DNA from: H17-190 sp034435615
GTDB taxonomy: Bacteria > Chloroflexota > Dehalococcoidia > SM23-28-2 > HRBIN24
DNA length: 64,000 nucleotides
Assembly: GCA_034435615.1 (NCBI GenBank)
Contig: DAOTWZ010000042.1
Span: forward strand, 12,164 to 76,163
Direction: 5' to 3'
Positions 1 to 7,267 of this stretch are shown here, piece after piece; position 1 is the first letter of the stretch, and every line of letters begins with the position of its first letter. A model generated the notes under the pieces. The model searched no databases. It saw only the letters and a program-made list of their open reading frames with translations, and was not told the origin of the DNA. Made by a program: the position numbers and the translations under genes.

Positions 1-367
1 AGACGTTGATCCCGGGGAAGCGGCGGCGGAAGGCGTGCAGGATCTTGGGGAGGACGTAGGTGCTTATGGTGAGGGCAGAGCCCAGCCGCAGATGGCCCAG
101 CCCCAGGCTGCGCACCTCCTCCACGGCGTCCCGCCCTTCCTTCACCACCTGAAGGATCTTCAGGGCGTGAGGCAGGAAGGCCTCGCCGGCGTCCGTCAAG
201 CGAACGCCGCGGCCGCCCCGCTCGAAGAGCTCCTCGCCCAGCTCCCGCTCCAGGGACTGGATGCGGGCCGTCACGGAGGGCTGGGTGAGCTGCAGGGCCT
301 GGGCGGCACGGCTGAAGCTGAGCTGCTGGGCTACCTGCACGAAGGCCTCGATCTGACTCAGGTCCAT
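1..367 (-). CDS. LysR-family transcriptional regulator, N-terminal part
   Basis: Partial gene: about 122 N-terminal codons are present and the gene leaves the window at the left edge. The protein starts MDLSQIEAFVQVAQ and has the typical LysR winged helix-turn-helix over residues about 3-60, with the recognition-helix pattern LTQPSVTARIQSLE and the following ELFERGGRGVRLT wing. The start ATG at 367 has a GGAGG about 8 bases upstream. LysR proteins are usually about 300 residues and bind DNA as tetramers, often controlling a divergent neighbour. The nearest gene to its right, the ferredoxin, is on the same strand, so the target is not obvious. The effector-binding domain is mostly outside the window, so the ligand cannot be guessed. 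Confidence 0.9.
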   Translation of the reverse strand, partial: MDLSQIEAFVQVAQQLSFSRAAQALQLTQPSVTARIQSLERELGEELFERGGRGVRLTDAGEAFLPHALKILQVVKEGRDAVEEVRSLGLGHLRLGSALTISTYVLPKILHAFRRRFPGINV

Positions 368-511
368 CTCCTGTCCCTCCACACCAGCCTCATGGCATCA
401 GGACTAGTTATACCAGTGTGGGATATCCTGTGGCCGATTATATTCTTCTATCGGGGAAACCGACAACTTTTGGACGTCGTCCGGCGGCGCTGGCCGGCCC
501 GCCGGGGCGGG

Positions 512-823
512 CTAGGCGGGGCGCACGCCCCGCTTGCGCACGGTCACCTCTCCCCGTACCCGGGCCTGACAGGCCAGGCGGAGGCGCCCCGTCCGCACCT
601 GCGCCTCGCCGAACTCGGCCGCCAGGGTGCGGCGTTCGCTCCGGCCCAGCGGGTCCAGATTGGCCTCTCCCTCCTCCACCAGACAGGCGCAACTGGTGCA
701 CAGCCCCTGCCCGCCGCAGGTGGTGGGCCAGTAGAGGCCGTGCGCCCAGGCCGCCTCCATGATGGTCTGCCCCTCCTGGGCCTCCAGGACGAGGCCGGCC
801 GGCAGAACGATGACTCTGGGCAT
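512..823 (-). CDS. 2Fe-2S ferredoxin (adrenodoxin/plant type)
   Basis: A 103-residue electron-transfer protein. Cluster ligands are Cys36, Cys42, Cys45 and Cys85, in the pattern CGGQGLCTSC followed about 40 residues later by LACQ; this is the CX5CX2CXnC signature of beta-grasp 2Fe-2S ferredoxins. A further Cys47 is present. I chose the ATG at 823 (MPRVIVLPAG) because GGAG lies 8 bases upstream; an in-frame ATG at 841 would add six residues. The gene is monocistronic between a LysR gene and the divergent lipid cluster, so its redox partner is unknown. The family call is secure; the substrate is not. Confidence 0.9.
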   Translation of the reverse strand: MPRVIVLPAGLVLEAQEGQTIMEAAWAHGLYWPTTCGGQGLCTSCACLVEEGEANLDPLGRSERRTLAAEFGEAQVRTGRLRLACQARVRGEVTVRKRGVRPA

Positions 824-909
824 GACCCTCTCCGCCACCATACTACCACCGCTTGCCCGTGAGCGTTGACGTCCCCTTATACTGGGGAAAAGAAGCCAGG
901 AAGGCCACC

Positions 910-1302
910 ATGAGGGAGCTACCAGCGGAGCTGGCGGGCGAGAGGAGCTTCGTCACCACGCCGGAGATGGGGACGAGGCACCTGGGCGATATATCGGTCT
1001 ACAGCAGCCCGGCCATGGTAGCCCAGTTCGAGGACCTGTGCACCGGCATGCTGGCCCCCTACCTGGACCCCGGCGAGGGCTCCGTGGGCTACCGGTTGGA
1101 GCTGCGCCACCTGGCGCCCACTCTCATCGGTCAGCGGGTGACGCTGCGGGCCCGCGTGCGGGAGGCAGAGGGCCGGCGCTTTCTCTTCGAGCTGGAGGCC
1201 TATAACGATAGCGGCACCAAGATAGGCGAGGGGCTGCACGAGCGACGGGTGGTGGACCTGGGCCGCTTCGCCGGCCGGCTCGCCCGGGGCGAGGGGAGCT
1301 AG
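910..1302 (+). CDS. Hot-dog thioesterase, fluoroacetyl-CoA thioesterase-like
   Basis: A 130-residue single hot-dog domain protein. The pattern YSSPAMVAQFEDLC (residues 31-44), then Glu41 and His67 in the LRHLAP segment, resembles the FlK-type acyl-CoA thioesterases that use Thr/Ser, Glu and His. It is the first gene of a tight lipid-type cluster and ends 3 bases before the next start. The open frame extends up to 853, but the ATG at 910 is preceded by AGGAAGG and gives the usual family length, so I prefer it; a TATACT -10-like box lies at 878-883. The probable role is hydrolysis of a short or aberrant acyl thioester, inferred from family and context. The substrate is unknown. Confidence 0.75.
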   Translation: MRELPAELAGERSFVTTPEMGTRHLGDISVYSSPAMVAQFEDLCTGMLAPYLDPGEGSVGYRLELRHLAPTLIGQRVTLRARVREAEGRRFLFELEAYNDSGTKIGEGLHERRVVDLGRFAGRLARGEGS

Positions 1303-1305
1303 GAC

Positions 1306-1728
1306 GTGGACGAGGCGGGCCGCCCCTCCCTGGACGAGCTTCCCCGGGGCTACCGCTTCCCGCCCGTCACCTACACCCTGGACCCTGACTGGGTGGCGGA
1401 ATACCTGTCGGCGGTGGAGGACGCAGCCACCCCGGCCCTGGGGGCAGGGCTGGTGCCGGGGATGGCCCTGGCCACCCTGGCGGTGCGTGCCCTCCTGGAG
1501 CAGGTGCGGCTGCCGCCGGGCGCTGTCCACCTCTCCCAGGAGGTGCAGCTCCAGCGGGCCGTTCAGGCGGGGGAGAGGGTCACCGCCGAGGCCAGCATCG
1601 TCAGCCGGGGGGAGCGGCAGGGCTGGCTCCTCCTCACCATCGAGATGGCGGCCCGCGACGCCCGAGGAGAGCCCGTGATGACCGGCCGTGCCACCCTGGG
1701 GATGCCGGTGGAGGGCGCCACCCCATGA
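1306..1728 (+). CDS. MaoC-like hot-dog protein, HadA-like non-catalytic dehydratase partner
   Basis: A 140-residue hot-dog protein starting with GTG right after the stop of the previous gene. It aligns by eye with the N-terminal half of MaoC-type dehydratases (VTYTLDPDWVAEYLSAVED, then AVHLSQEVQLQRAVQAGE) but lacks the catalytic D-x4-H dyad found in its neighbour. A non-catalytic and a catalytic MaoC subunit encoded back to back is the arrangement of mycobacterial HadA-HadB, the (3R)-hydroxyacyl-ACP dehydratase of FAS-II. Its stop overlaps the next ATG, so co-translation is likely. Assignment as the partner subunit is inference from order and the missing residues. Confidence 0.65.
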   Translation: MDEAGRPSLDELPRGYRFPPVTYTLDPDWVAEYLSAVEDAATPALGAGLVPGMALATLAVRALLEQVRLPPGAVHLSQEVQLQRAVQAGERVTAEASIVSRGERQGWLLLTIEMAARDARGEPVMTGRATLGMPVEGATP

Positions 1729-2147
1729 GGGAGAGGGACGCGCCGGCCCTGCGGACGGGAGCGGAGCTGCCCCGTCTGGAGAGGCGACTGGACCAGGCGA
1801 AGATAGACCGCTACGCCCGTGTGAGCGGCGACCATAACCCCCTGCACACGGACCCTGCCTTCGCCGCGGGCACCCCCTTCGGGGGGACAGTGGCCCACGG
1901 GATGCTGCTGCTGGCCTATCTGTCGGAGCTGATGACCCTGGCCTTCGGGCGGCGCTGGCTGGAGGCGGGCCGGCTGCGGGCCCGCTTCCGGGCGCCCGCC
2001 CGCCCTGGCGATACCGTAGCCGTCGGTGGCCGGGTGACAGGGGCGCAGGGAGGACAGGTCACCTGCACCCTGGAGTGCCGCAACCAGCGGGGGGAGCTGC
2101 TGGTGAGCGCGGAGGCGCAGCTACCGGCCCCCGCCGAGGCGAGTTAG
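1725..2147 (+). CDS. MaoC-type (R)-hydroxyacyl dehydratase, HadB-like catalytic subunit
   Basis: A 140-residue protein with the full hydratase-2 motif: SGDHNPLHTDPAFA at residues 34-47, giving catalytic Asp36 and His41, then GGTVAHGM at 53-60. These enzymes dehydrate (3R)-hydroxyacyl thioesters or run the reverse hydration. The ATG overlaps the stop of the HadA-like gene (ATGA), and FabF follows within 10 bases. Together with that condensing enzyme it could form part of an elongation module. No ketoreductase, enoyl reductase or acyl carrier protein is encoded beside it; the SDR at 4.8-5.6 kb is on the other strand. Confidence 0.8.
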   Translation: MRERDAPALRTGAELPRLERRLDQAKIDRYARVSGDHNPLHTDPAFAAGTPFGGTVAHGMLLLAYLSELMTLAFGRRWLEAGRLRARFRAPARPGDTVAVGGRVTGAQGGQVTCTLECRNQRGELLVSAEAQLPAPAEAS

Positions 2148-2153
2148 GAGGTG

Positions 2154-3416
2154 ATGGTCCTGACGAGAGCGGTGATTACCGGCCTGGGCTGTATAACGCC
2201 CATCGGCCTCAGCGTGGAGGAGTTCTGGAGCAACCTGGTGGCGGGGGTGTCCGGGGTGGGGCCCATAACCGCCTTTGATGCCAGCGGTCTGGGCTGCCGC
2301 ATCGCCGCCGAGGTGAAGGGGTTCGACCCCACAGACTACATGGACGCCAAGACGGCCAGGCGCTGCGGCCGCTTCAGCCAGTTCGCCCTGGCGGCCGCCG
2401 CCCAGGCGGTGGAGGACGCCGCCCTGCCCCTGGAGCGGCTCGACCCCTGGTCGGTGGGGGTGGTGATGAACACCGGGGGCGGCGACGTGCCGGACATCGC
2501 CGAAGGGGAGCGGACCTTCCTGGAGAAGGGGCCGGGGCGACTGAGCGCCTTCCTGGTGCCCCAGCTAGCCCCCAACATGCCGTCCTGTCAGATAGCCATG
2601 CGCTACGGCATACGGGGGCCGGTCATCACCTCGGTGGCGGCCTGCGCCGCCGGCGCCTACGCCTTCGTGGAGGCCAAGTGGCTGCTGGACCGGGGCGAGG
2701 CGGACGTGGTCATCGTGGGGGGAACGGAGGCGAGCCTCCATCCCCTGACCATCGCTGCCTTCGACAACATGCGCGCTCTCTCCCGCCGCAACGACGACCC
2801 GCCAGCGGCCTGCCGCCCCTTCGACAAGGACCGCGATGGCTTCGTCTTCGGCGAGGGGGCGGTGGCCATGGTGATGGAGCGGCTGGAGACGGCGCTGGCC
2901 CGCGGCGCCCGCATCTACGCCGAGGTGGCGGGGGGCGCTCTCACCAGCGACGCTTACCACATCACGGCGCCGGAGCCCTCGGGGGAGGCGGCCGCCGAGG
3001 CGATGCGCCGGGCGGTGCGGTCGGCTGGCCTCTCCCCGGATGAGGTGGACTACGTGGTGGCCCATGGCACCGGCACCCCCCTGAACGATGTGACGGAGAC
3101 GCTGGCCATCAAGCGGGTCTTCGGCGAGCACGCCTACCGGCTGGCCATCAGCTCCCCCAAGTCCATGGTGGGACACCTGCTGGGGGCGGCGGGCGCCCTC
3201 TCGGCCCTGGCCGGGGTGCTGGCCATCCGGGACGGCGTCATCCCTCCTACCATCAACCTGGACGAGCCGGACCCCGAATGCGACCTGGACTACGTGCCCA
3301 AGACGGCCCGCCAGGCCCCGGTGCGGACCGTGCTGGTCAACGCCTTCGGGTTCGGGGGACAGAACGCCGCCGTCCTCCTCCGCCGCTATGAGGGAGATCA
3401 GGGAGCTCACCGATAG
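2154..3416 (+). CDS. fabF: Beta-ketoacyl-ACP synthase II (FabF/KasA type)
   Basis: A 420-residue condensing enzyme for fatty-acid elongation. The catalytic triad is complete: Cys164 in VAACAAGAYA, His304 in VAHGTGTPLND and His341 in SMVGHLLGAAG. Length and the N-terminal RAVITGLGCITPIG are typical for KAS II. The start is ambiguous: a perfect AGGAGGTG sits immediately before ATG 2154, too close for normal spacing, and GTG 2151 overlaps it. A start a few codons downstream is possible. It follows the two MaoC genes and overlaps the PaaI-like thioesterase by 29 bases, so it is in one operon with them. Whether it serves bulk fatty-acid synthesis or a special lipid is not visible. Confidence 0.9.
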   Translation: MVLTRAVITGLGCITPIGLSVEEFWSNLVAGVSGVGPITAFDASGLGCRIAAEVKGFDPTDYMDAKTARRCGRFSQFALAAAAQAVEDAALPLERLDPWSVGVVMNTGGGDVPDIAEGERTFLEKGPGRLSAFLVPQLAPNMPSCQIAMRYGIRGPVITSVAACAAGAYAFVEAKWLLDRGEADVVIVGGTEASLHPLTIAAFDNMRALSRRNDDPPAACRPFDKDRDGFVFGEGAVAMVMERLETALARGARIYAEVAGGALTSDAYHITAPEPSGEAAAEAMRRAVRSAGLSPDEVDYVVAHGTGTPLNDVTETLAIKRVFGEHAYRLAISSPKSMVGHLLGAAGALSALAGVLAIRDGVIPPTINLDEPDPECDLDYVPKTARQAPVRTVLVNAFGFGGQNAAVLLRRYEGDQGAHR

Positions 3417-3849
3417 CCCCCGCAACCTCTGCTTCGGCTGCGGACGCTCCAACCCGGAGGGGCTGCGCATCGCCCTGCGGCTGGAGGGGGAGGAGGTGGT
3501 GGGGGAGCTGGCCTTCCGGCGGGAGCACCAGGGCTTCCCGGGGCGGGCCCACGGCGGCCTGGCGGCGGCCGCCCTGGACGAGGCGATGGGCTGGGCCGTC
3601 TACGCCCGGGATGGCTGGGCCGTCACCCTGCGCATGGTGGTCCGCTTCCGCCGGCCCCTGCCGGTGGGAGAGACGCTGACGGTGCGGGGGCGGGTAGTGG
3701 AGGGCCGGGGGCGGCGGCGCCTGGCCCGCGCCTGGCTGACCGACGCCGAGGGCCAGGTGCTGGCGGAGGCGGAGGGGCTCTTTCTCCTCCTCTCGGCCGA
3801 GGAGACGGAACGGCTGCGAGAGGCCTTCCTAACCCCGCCCGGGGCCTGA
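3388..3849 (+). CDS. PaaI/4HBT-family hot-dog thioesterase
   Basis: A 153-residue hot-dog protein. It begins with the CFGCGRSNPEGL motif (residues 15-26) shared by many PaaI-like thioesterases and has the GRAHGGLAAAALDEAM core (52-67) with His55 and Asp64 as likely active-site residues. It overlaps the end of fabF by 29 bases, so translation is probably coupled. A third hot-dog type in one operon suggests that acyl-thioester release or editing accompanies the FabF/HadAB-like module. The natural acyl substrate cannot be read from sequence. Confidence 0.8.
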   Translation: MREIRELTDSPRNLCFGCGRSNPEGLRIALRLEGEEVVGELAFRREHQGFPGRAHGGLAAAALDEAMGWAVYARDGWAVTLRMVVRFRRPLPVGETLTVRGRVVEGRGRRRLARAWLTDAEGQVLAEAEGLFLLLSAEETERLREAFLTPPGA

Positions 3850-3888
3850 GCCCGCGCCCCCTGGAGCATAAGGGGCCGCTGTCCTAGC

Positions 3889-4818
3889 ATGGGCACGATG
3901 GCCCTTTCCCAGACGTTGCGGCAGCCCGGGCCGGAGGAGCGGTTGGTCCCCGGCCTGCGCTGGCTCTTCCAGGCGGAACGGGCCCTGGCTGGCCTCGTCC
4001 CCCTGGAGCTGGGCTACCTGGTGGCCCGCCCGGTGGCCGATGCTGTCCACGCCCTCTGGCGGAGCAAGCGGGAGGCAGCCCGCCGCAACTACGCTCGCCT
4101 CCTCCATCGCCGCCCGGACGACCCGCAGGTGCGGCGGCTGGCCCGGGCGAGCTTCCGCCACTTCGCCATGTCCATAGCCGAGCTCCTGCTGGTGCACGGC
4201 TGGACGCCAGAGGACCTGCGGGACCGCGTCACCGTCCACGGGGAGGAGCACCTGTGGGAGGCGCAGGCCCACGGCCGCGGGACCATCTTCGTCAGCGCCC
4301 ACATGGGGAGCACGGAGGTGGCCAGCGCCCTCCTGCTCATCTACGGCCACCGAGTCACTTCCGTGATGAACTCCCTGCGCCCGTTATGGCTCCATCAGTG
4401 GGTCGTCCTCTCGCGGGCGCAGATGGGGGTGACCCTGCTGCCCCCGGAGGGGACGGGGCTGCGGCTGCTGCGGGAGCTGCGCCGCAACGGGCTGGTGGCC
4501 CTGGTACTGGACCTGGGGGTGCAGAACGGGGACGGCCGGCCGGTGAGCTTCTTCGGCCATCGAACCTTCTTCCCCACGGCGCCGGCGCGGCTGGCCCGCC
4601 TCAGCGGGGCGCCCATCGTCCTGGGGCTGGCGGTGCGCCAGCGGGGAGGGCGCTTCACCGCCTACATCTGCCCGCCCGTCCTGCCCGAGCGGGGCGGCGA
4701 TCCGGAGGAGGACGCCTACCTCACCACCCAGCGGGTGGTGCAGGAGCTGGAGCGGTTCGTGGCCCGCTACCCGGCCCAGTGGTATCCCTTCCGGGACATG
4801 TTCCCGGCCGAGGACTAG
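3889..4818 (+). CDS. Lysophospholipid/lauroyl-type acyltransferase (LPLAT superfamily)
   Basis: A 309-residue acyltransferase of the HtrB/LpxL-PatA group. The HX4E catalytic motif is at His138-Glu143 (SAHMGSTEVA), followed by the usual GVTLLPPEG and LVLDLGVQNGDG blocks. In Gram-negatives such proteins acylate lipid A; in actinobacteria the relative PatA acylates phosphatidylinositol mannosides. No lipid A genes are seen here, so a glycolipid or phospholipid acceptor is more plausible (inference). It lies 39 bases after the thioesterase and closes the lipid cluster. An alternative ATG at 3898 would remove three residues. Confidence 0.8.
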   Translation: MGTMALSQTLRQPGPEERLVPGLRWLFQAERALAGLVPLELGYLVARPVADAVHALWRSKREAARRNYARLLHRRPDDPQVRRLARASFRHFAMSIAELLLVHGWTPEDLRDRVTVHGEEHLWEAQAHGRGTIFVSAHMGSTEVASALLLIYGHRVTSVMNSLRPLWLHQWVVLSRAQMGVTLLPPEGTGLRLLRELRRNGLVALVLDLGVQNGDGRPVSFFGHRTFFPTAPARLARLSGAPIVLGLAVRQRGGRFTAYICPPVLPERGGDPEEDAYLTTQRVVQELERFVARYPAQWYPFRDMFPAED

Positions 4819-4833
4819 CGAGGGCGACCGCGA

Positions 4834-5604
4834 CTACTCCCTGGGGACGACGCCCAGGGCCTGGAGCTCCCGTATCATCACCACCTGGCCGGTATACTGG
4901 GGCGGCTGGCCCAGCAGCCAGAGAATGCACCTGGCCGCCAGCTCCGGCTTCTCCCAGGTGGAGACGTCCACGTCCGGGTTGAGGAAGGTCCAGCCCTCGG
5001 ACGCCAGGTCCATCTCGATGCGCAGGCAGTTGACGGCCACGCCGGTGCCCGCCAGCTCCCAGCCCAGCCCCTCCGTGAACTTCTCCACCGCCATCTTGGA
5101 GACGCTGTAGGCCAGCGCCCCCTTCACGCGGCCGATGGCCATGTAGGAGGAAAGGTTGATGATGTGGCCGTTGCCCTGACGCAGCATGTGGGGGAGGACC
5201 AGGTGGGTGCAGAGGACGGTGCCCCGAAGGTTCACGTTCATCACCAGGTCCCAGCGGCGCAGGGGCAGCTCGGCGAAGACGGAGGGGGAGTTGACGGCAG
5301 CGTTATTGACCAGGATGTCGATGCGGCCGAACTCCTGCAGGGTGCGCTCCACCAGGGACTGCACCTGCTCGTCCTTGGTGATGTCGGTGGGGATGGCCAG
5401 GGCTCGCCGGCCCAGCGCCTCCACCTGCCGGGCCGTGTCCTCGATGGTGCCGGGGAGACGGGACGGGCTCTCGCTGGTGCTGCGGGCAGCCACCACCACG
5501 TGAGCGCCCGCCCGCGCCAGGGCCAGGGCGGTGTCCCGCCCGATGCCCCTGGAGGCCCCGGTGACGATGGCGACTTTACCGGTGAGGTCTATTTGCCGCT
5601 CCAT
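4834..5604 (-). CDS. Short-chain dehydrogenase/reductase
   Basis: A 256-residue classical SDR. The Rossmann signature TGASRGIG is at 15-22, NNAA at 100-103, and the catalytic Ser152/153, Tyr166 and Lys170 are in NLSSY...YSVSK. It is convergent with the lipid operon (16-base gap), so it is not co-transcribed with it, though it could supply ketoreductase activity. The family usually oxidises or reduces alcohol/ketone pairs with NAD(P). An Asp/Arg-type cofactor call is not clear. The substrate is unknown. Confidence 0.88.
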   Translation of the reverse strand: MERQIDLTGKVAIVTGASRGIGRDTALALARAGAHVVVAARSTSESPSRLPGTIEDTARQVEALGRRALAIPTDITKDEQVQSLVERTLQEFGRIDILVNNAAVNSPSVFAELPLRRWDLVMNVNLRGTVLCTHLVLPHMLRQGNGHIINLSSYMAIGRVKGALAYSVSKMAVEKFTEGLGWELAGTGVAVNCLRIEMDLASEGWTFLNPDVDVSTWEKPELAARCILWLLGQPPQYTGQVVMIRELQALGVVPRE

Positions 5605-5670
5605 AGCAGCCCTATAATAGCAGCCTCTCGGCGCTAGGGCGAGAAGGCAGGTGTCCAGAAGGGCCAGCTA

Positions 5671-5679
5671 TGCTATTAT
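5671..5679 (+). promoter_or_regulatory. Extended -10 promoter element for the 5717 gene
   Basis: TGCTATTAT fits an extended -10 (TGnTATnAT) about 38 bases before the start codon at 5717. Similar extended -10 boxes occur before selA and the phosphotriesterase-like gene. No clear -35 is seen. A TATAAT at 5613-5618 lies further up. Confidence 0.5.
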
Positions 5680-5716
5680 CCTGAACTGGAAGGGCAGGCT
5701 TCCTGAGGGAGCTGAT

Positions 5717-5935
5717 ATGGCCAAACGGGAATTCCGCTTCGCTGCCGATGAGAGAGGGCTCAGGGTGATAGCCCAGAAGCTCGTCGGTCAGGTCATCAAG
5801 TACTGGGAGGAGGACGGCGTCCTGCGGGAGGGGCGCGTGACCGCCGCCGAGATCAAGCGGGACCGTTACGGCAATCCCTTCATCGAGGTGGACGTGGAGG
5901 AGGTCCCCACGGACGGCAGCGGAGCTACCGCCTGA
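5717..5935 (+). CDS. Conserved-looking hypothetical protein, 72 residues
   Basis: I do not recognise a family. The protein is small and charged (MAKREFRFAADERGLRVIAQ, then IKYWEEDGVLREGRVTAAEI) with no Cys pairs or membrane segment. The frame is open from 5651, but ATG 5717 is preceded by GAGGGAG at good spacing and an extended -10 at 5671. It stands 38 bases upstream of the DUF1015 gene on the same strand, so the two may be co-transcribed. Confidence 0.65.
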   Translation: MAKREFRFAADERGLRVIAQKLVGQVIKYWEEDGVLREGRVTAAEIKRDRYGNPFIEVDVEEVPTDGSGATA

Positions 5936-5973
5936 GATGTTCGATCCGCCACATCCCTCCCGAGCGATGTTCG

Positions 5974-7257
5974 ATGGCTGAGGTACGCCCCTTTCGCGCT
6001 CTCCGATTCTCCGCCGGCATCGGCCTAGGCAGCGTCATCTGCCCCCCCTTCGATGTCATATCGACCGAGGAGCAGGACGCCCTGTACGAGCGCAGCCCCT
6101 ACAACGCCGTCCGCCTGGAGCTGCCCCGCGGCAACGGCGACCGCTATCAGCGGGCGGCCACCACCCTGCGGAGCTGGGTAGCCCAGGGGGTGCTGAAGCA
6201 GGAGCCCTCGCCGGCCTTCTATCTGCTGGAGCAGGGGTTCACGCACCGGGGCCGGCAGTACCGCCGGCGGGCCCTCTTCGGGCGGGTGGGCCTGGAGCCC
6301 TGGGAGACCGGCGTCGTCCGCCCCCACGAGCGGACGCTGGGCCCCCCCAAGGAGGACCGGCTCAATCTGCTGCGGGCGGTGCGGGCCAACATCAGCCCCA
6401 TCTTCGGCCTCTACGATGACCCGGATGGGGAGATAGATGCCATCCTGCAACGGACGACGGAGCGCATCCCTCCTCTGGCCCGCTTCCAGGACCCGGAGGG
6501 CCAGGAGTACGTCCTGTGGCGGCTGGACGAGCTGGGGTTCATCAGGGTGATTCAGGAGAAGCTGGCGGGACGCACCATATACATCGCCGATGGCCATCAC
6601 CGCTACGAGACGGCGCTGCTGTACCGCGACGAGCGCCACCGGCAGGCCAAGGAGTGGACAGGCGAGGAGCCGGAGAACTTCGTCCTGATGGGGCTGGTGG
6701 CGGCCACCGACCCCGGCCTGGTCCTGTTGCCCCTCCACCGCCTGGTGCGGTCGTCGGTGCCCCTGGACCGGGCCCTAGAGGCCCTGATGCCCGTCTTCGA
6801 CATCGAGCTGGTCAGCTCCCTGCCCCGCCTGCTGGAACTGCTGGAGGAGCGGGGGAAGGCCATCACCACCTTGGGGATGGCGGCCGCCAGCTCACCGGAC
6901 CTCTATCTGCTATCGGCGCTGGACGTGGAGGCCATCGCCCGCCTGCTGCCGCCCGATGCCCCCCGCCAGTGGGCCCACATAGACACGGCGGTGCTCCAGG
7001 TGGCCGTCCTCTCGCCGGCCCTGGGGATCGACGAGGCGCAGGTGCAGAGGGGCGAGGCCGTCCAGTACACGGAGGACGCGGAGGAGGCGCTGGCGCTGGT
7101 GCGGCAGGGCCACTTCGATTACGCCTTCTTCGTGAACCCGGCCCGGCCCCGCCAGATCATGAAGGTGGCCGATGCCGGACAGCGCATGCCTCCCAAGTCC
7201 ACTTACTTCTACCCCAAGCTGCCGGCGGGGCTCCTAATCAACCCCCTGGACGCCTGA
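5974..7257 (+). CDS. DUF1015 family protein
   Basis: A 427-residue protein of the DUF1015 family, recognised from VRPFRALRF near the start, CPPFDVIS, and the central IADGHHRYETALLYR motif. The biochemical function is not established. It converges on serA with a 10-base gap; DUF1015 genes beside serine-synthesis genes are, as I recall, a recurrent arrangement, which hints at a link to serine or phosphoserine metabolism. Just upstream, the 10-base sequence GATGTTCGAT occurs twice, at 5936-5945 and 5966-5975, the second overlapping the start codon. Confidence 0.85.
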   Translation: MAEVRPFRALRFSAGIGLGSVICPPFDVISTEEQDALYERSPYNAVRLELPRGNGDRYQRAATTLRSWVAQGVLKQEPSPAFYLLEQGFTHRGRQYRRRALFGRVGLEPWETGVVRPHERTLGPPKEDRLNLLRAVRANISPIFGLYDDPDGEIDAILQRTTERIPPLARFQDPEGQEYVLWRLDELGFIRVIQEKLAGRTIYIADGHHRYETALLYRDERHRQAKEWTGEEPENFVLMGLVAATDPGLVLLPLHRLVRSSVPLDRALEALMPVFDIELVSSLPRLLELLEERGKAITTLGMAAASSPDLYLLSALDVEAIARLLPPDAPRQWAHIDTAVLQVAVLSPALGIDEAQVQRGEAVQYTEDAEEALALVRQGHFDYAFFVNPARPRQIMKVADAGQRMPPKSTYFYPKLPAGLLINPLDA

Positions 7258-7267
7258 GGCGGCGGCC

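Noticed and set aside
2565..3470. Long antisense ORF opposite fabF
   Set aside because: High-GC codon structure opens antisense frames throughout the window. This one has His/Gly/Arg-rich shadow composition and no start signals.
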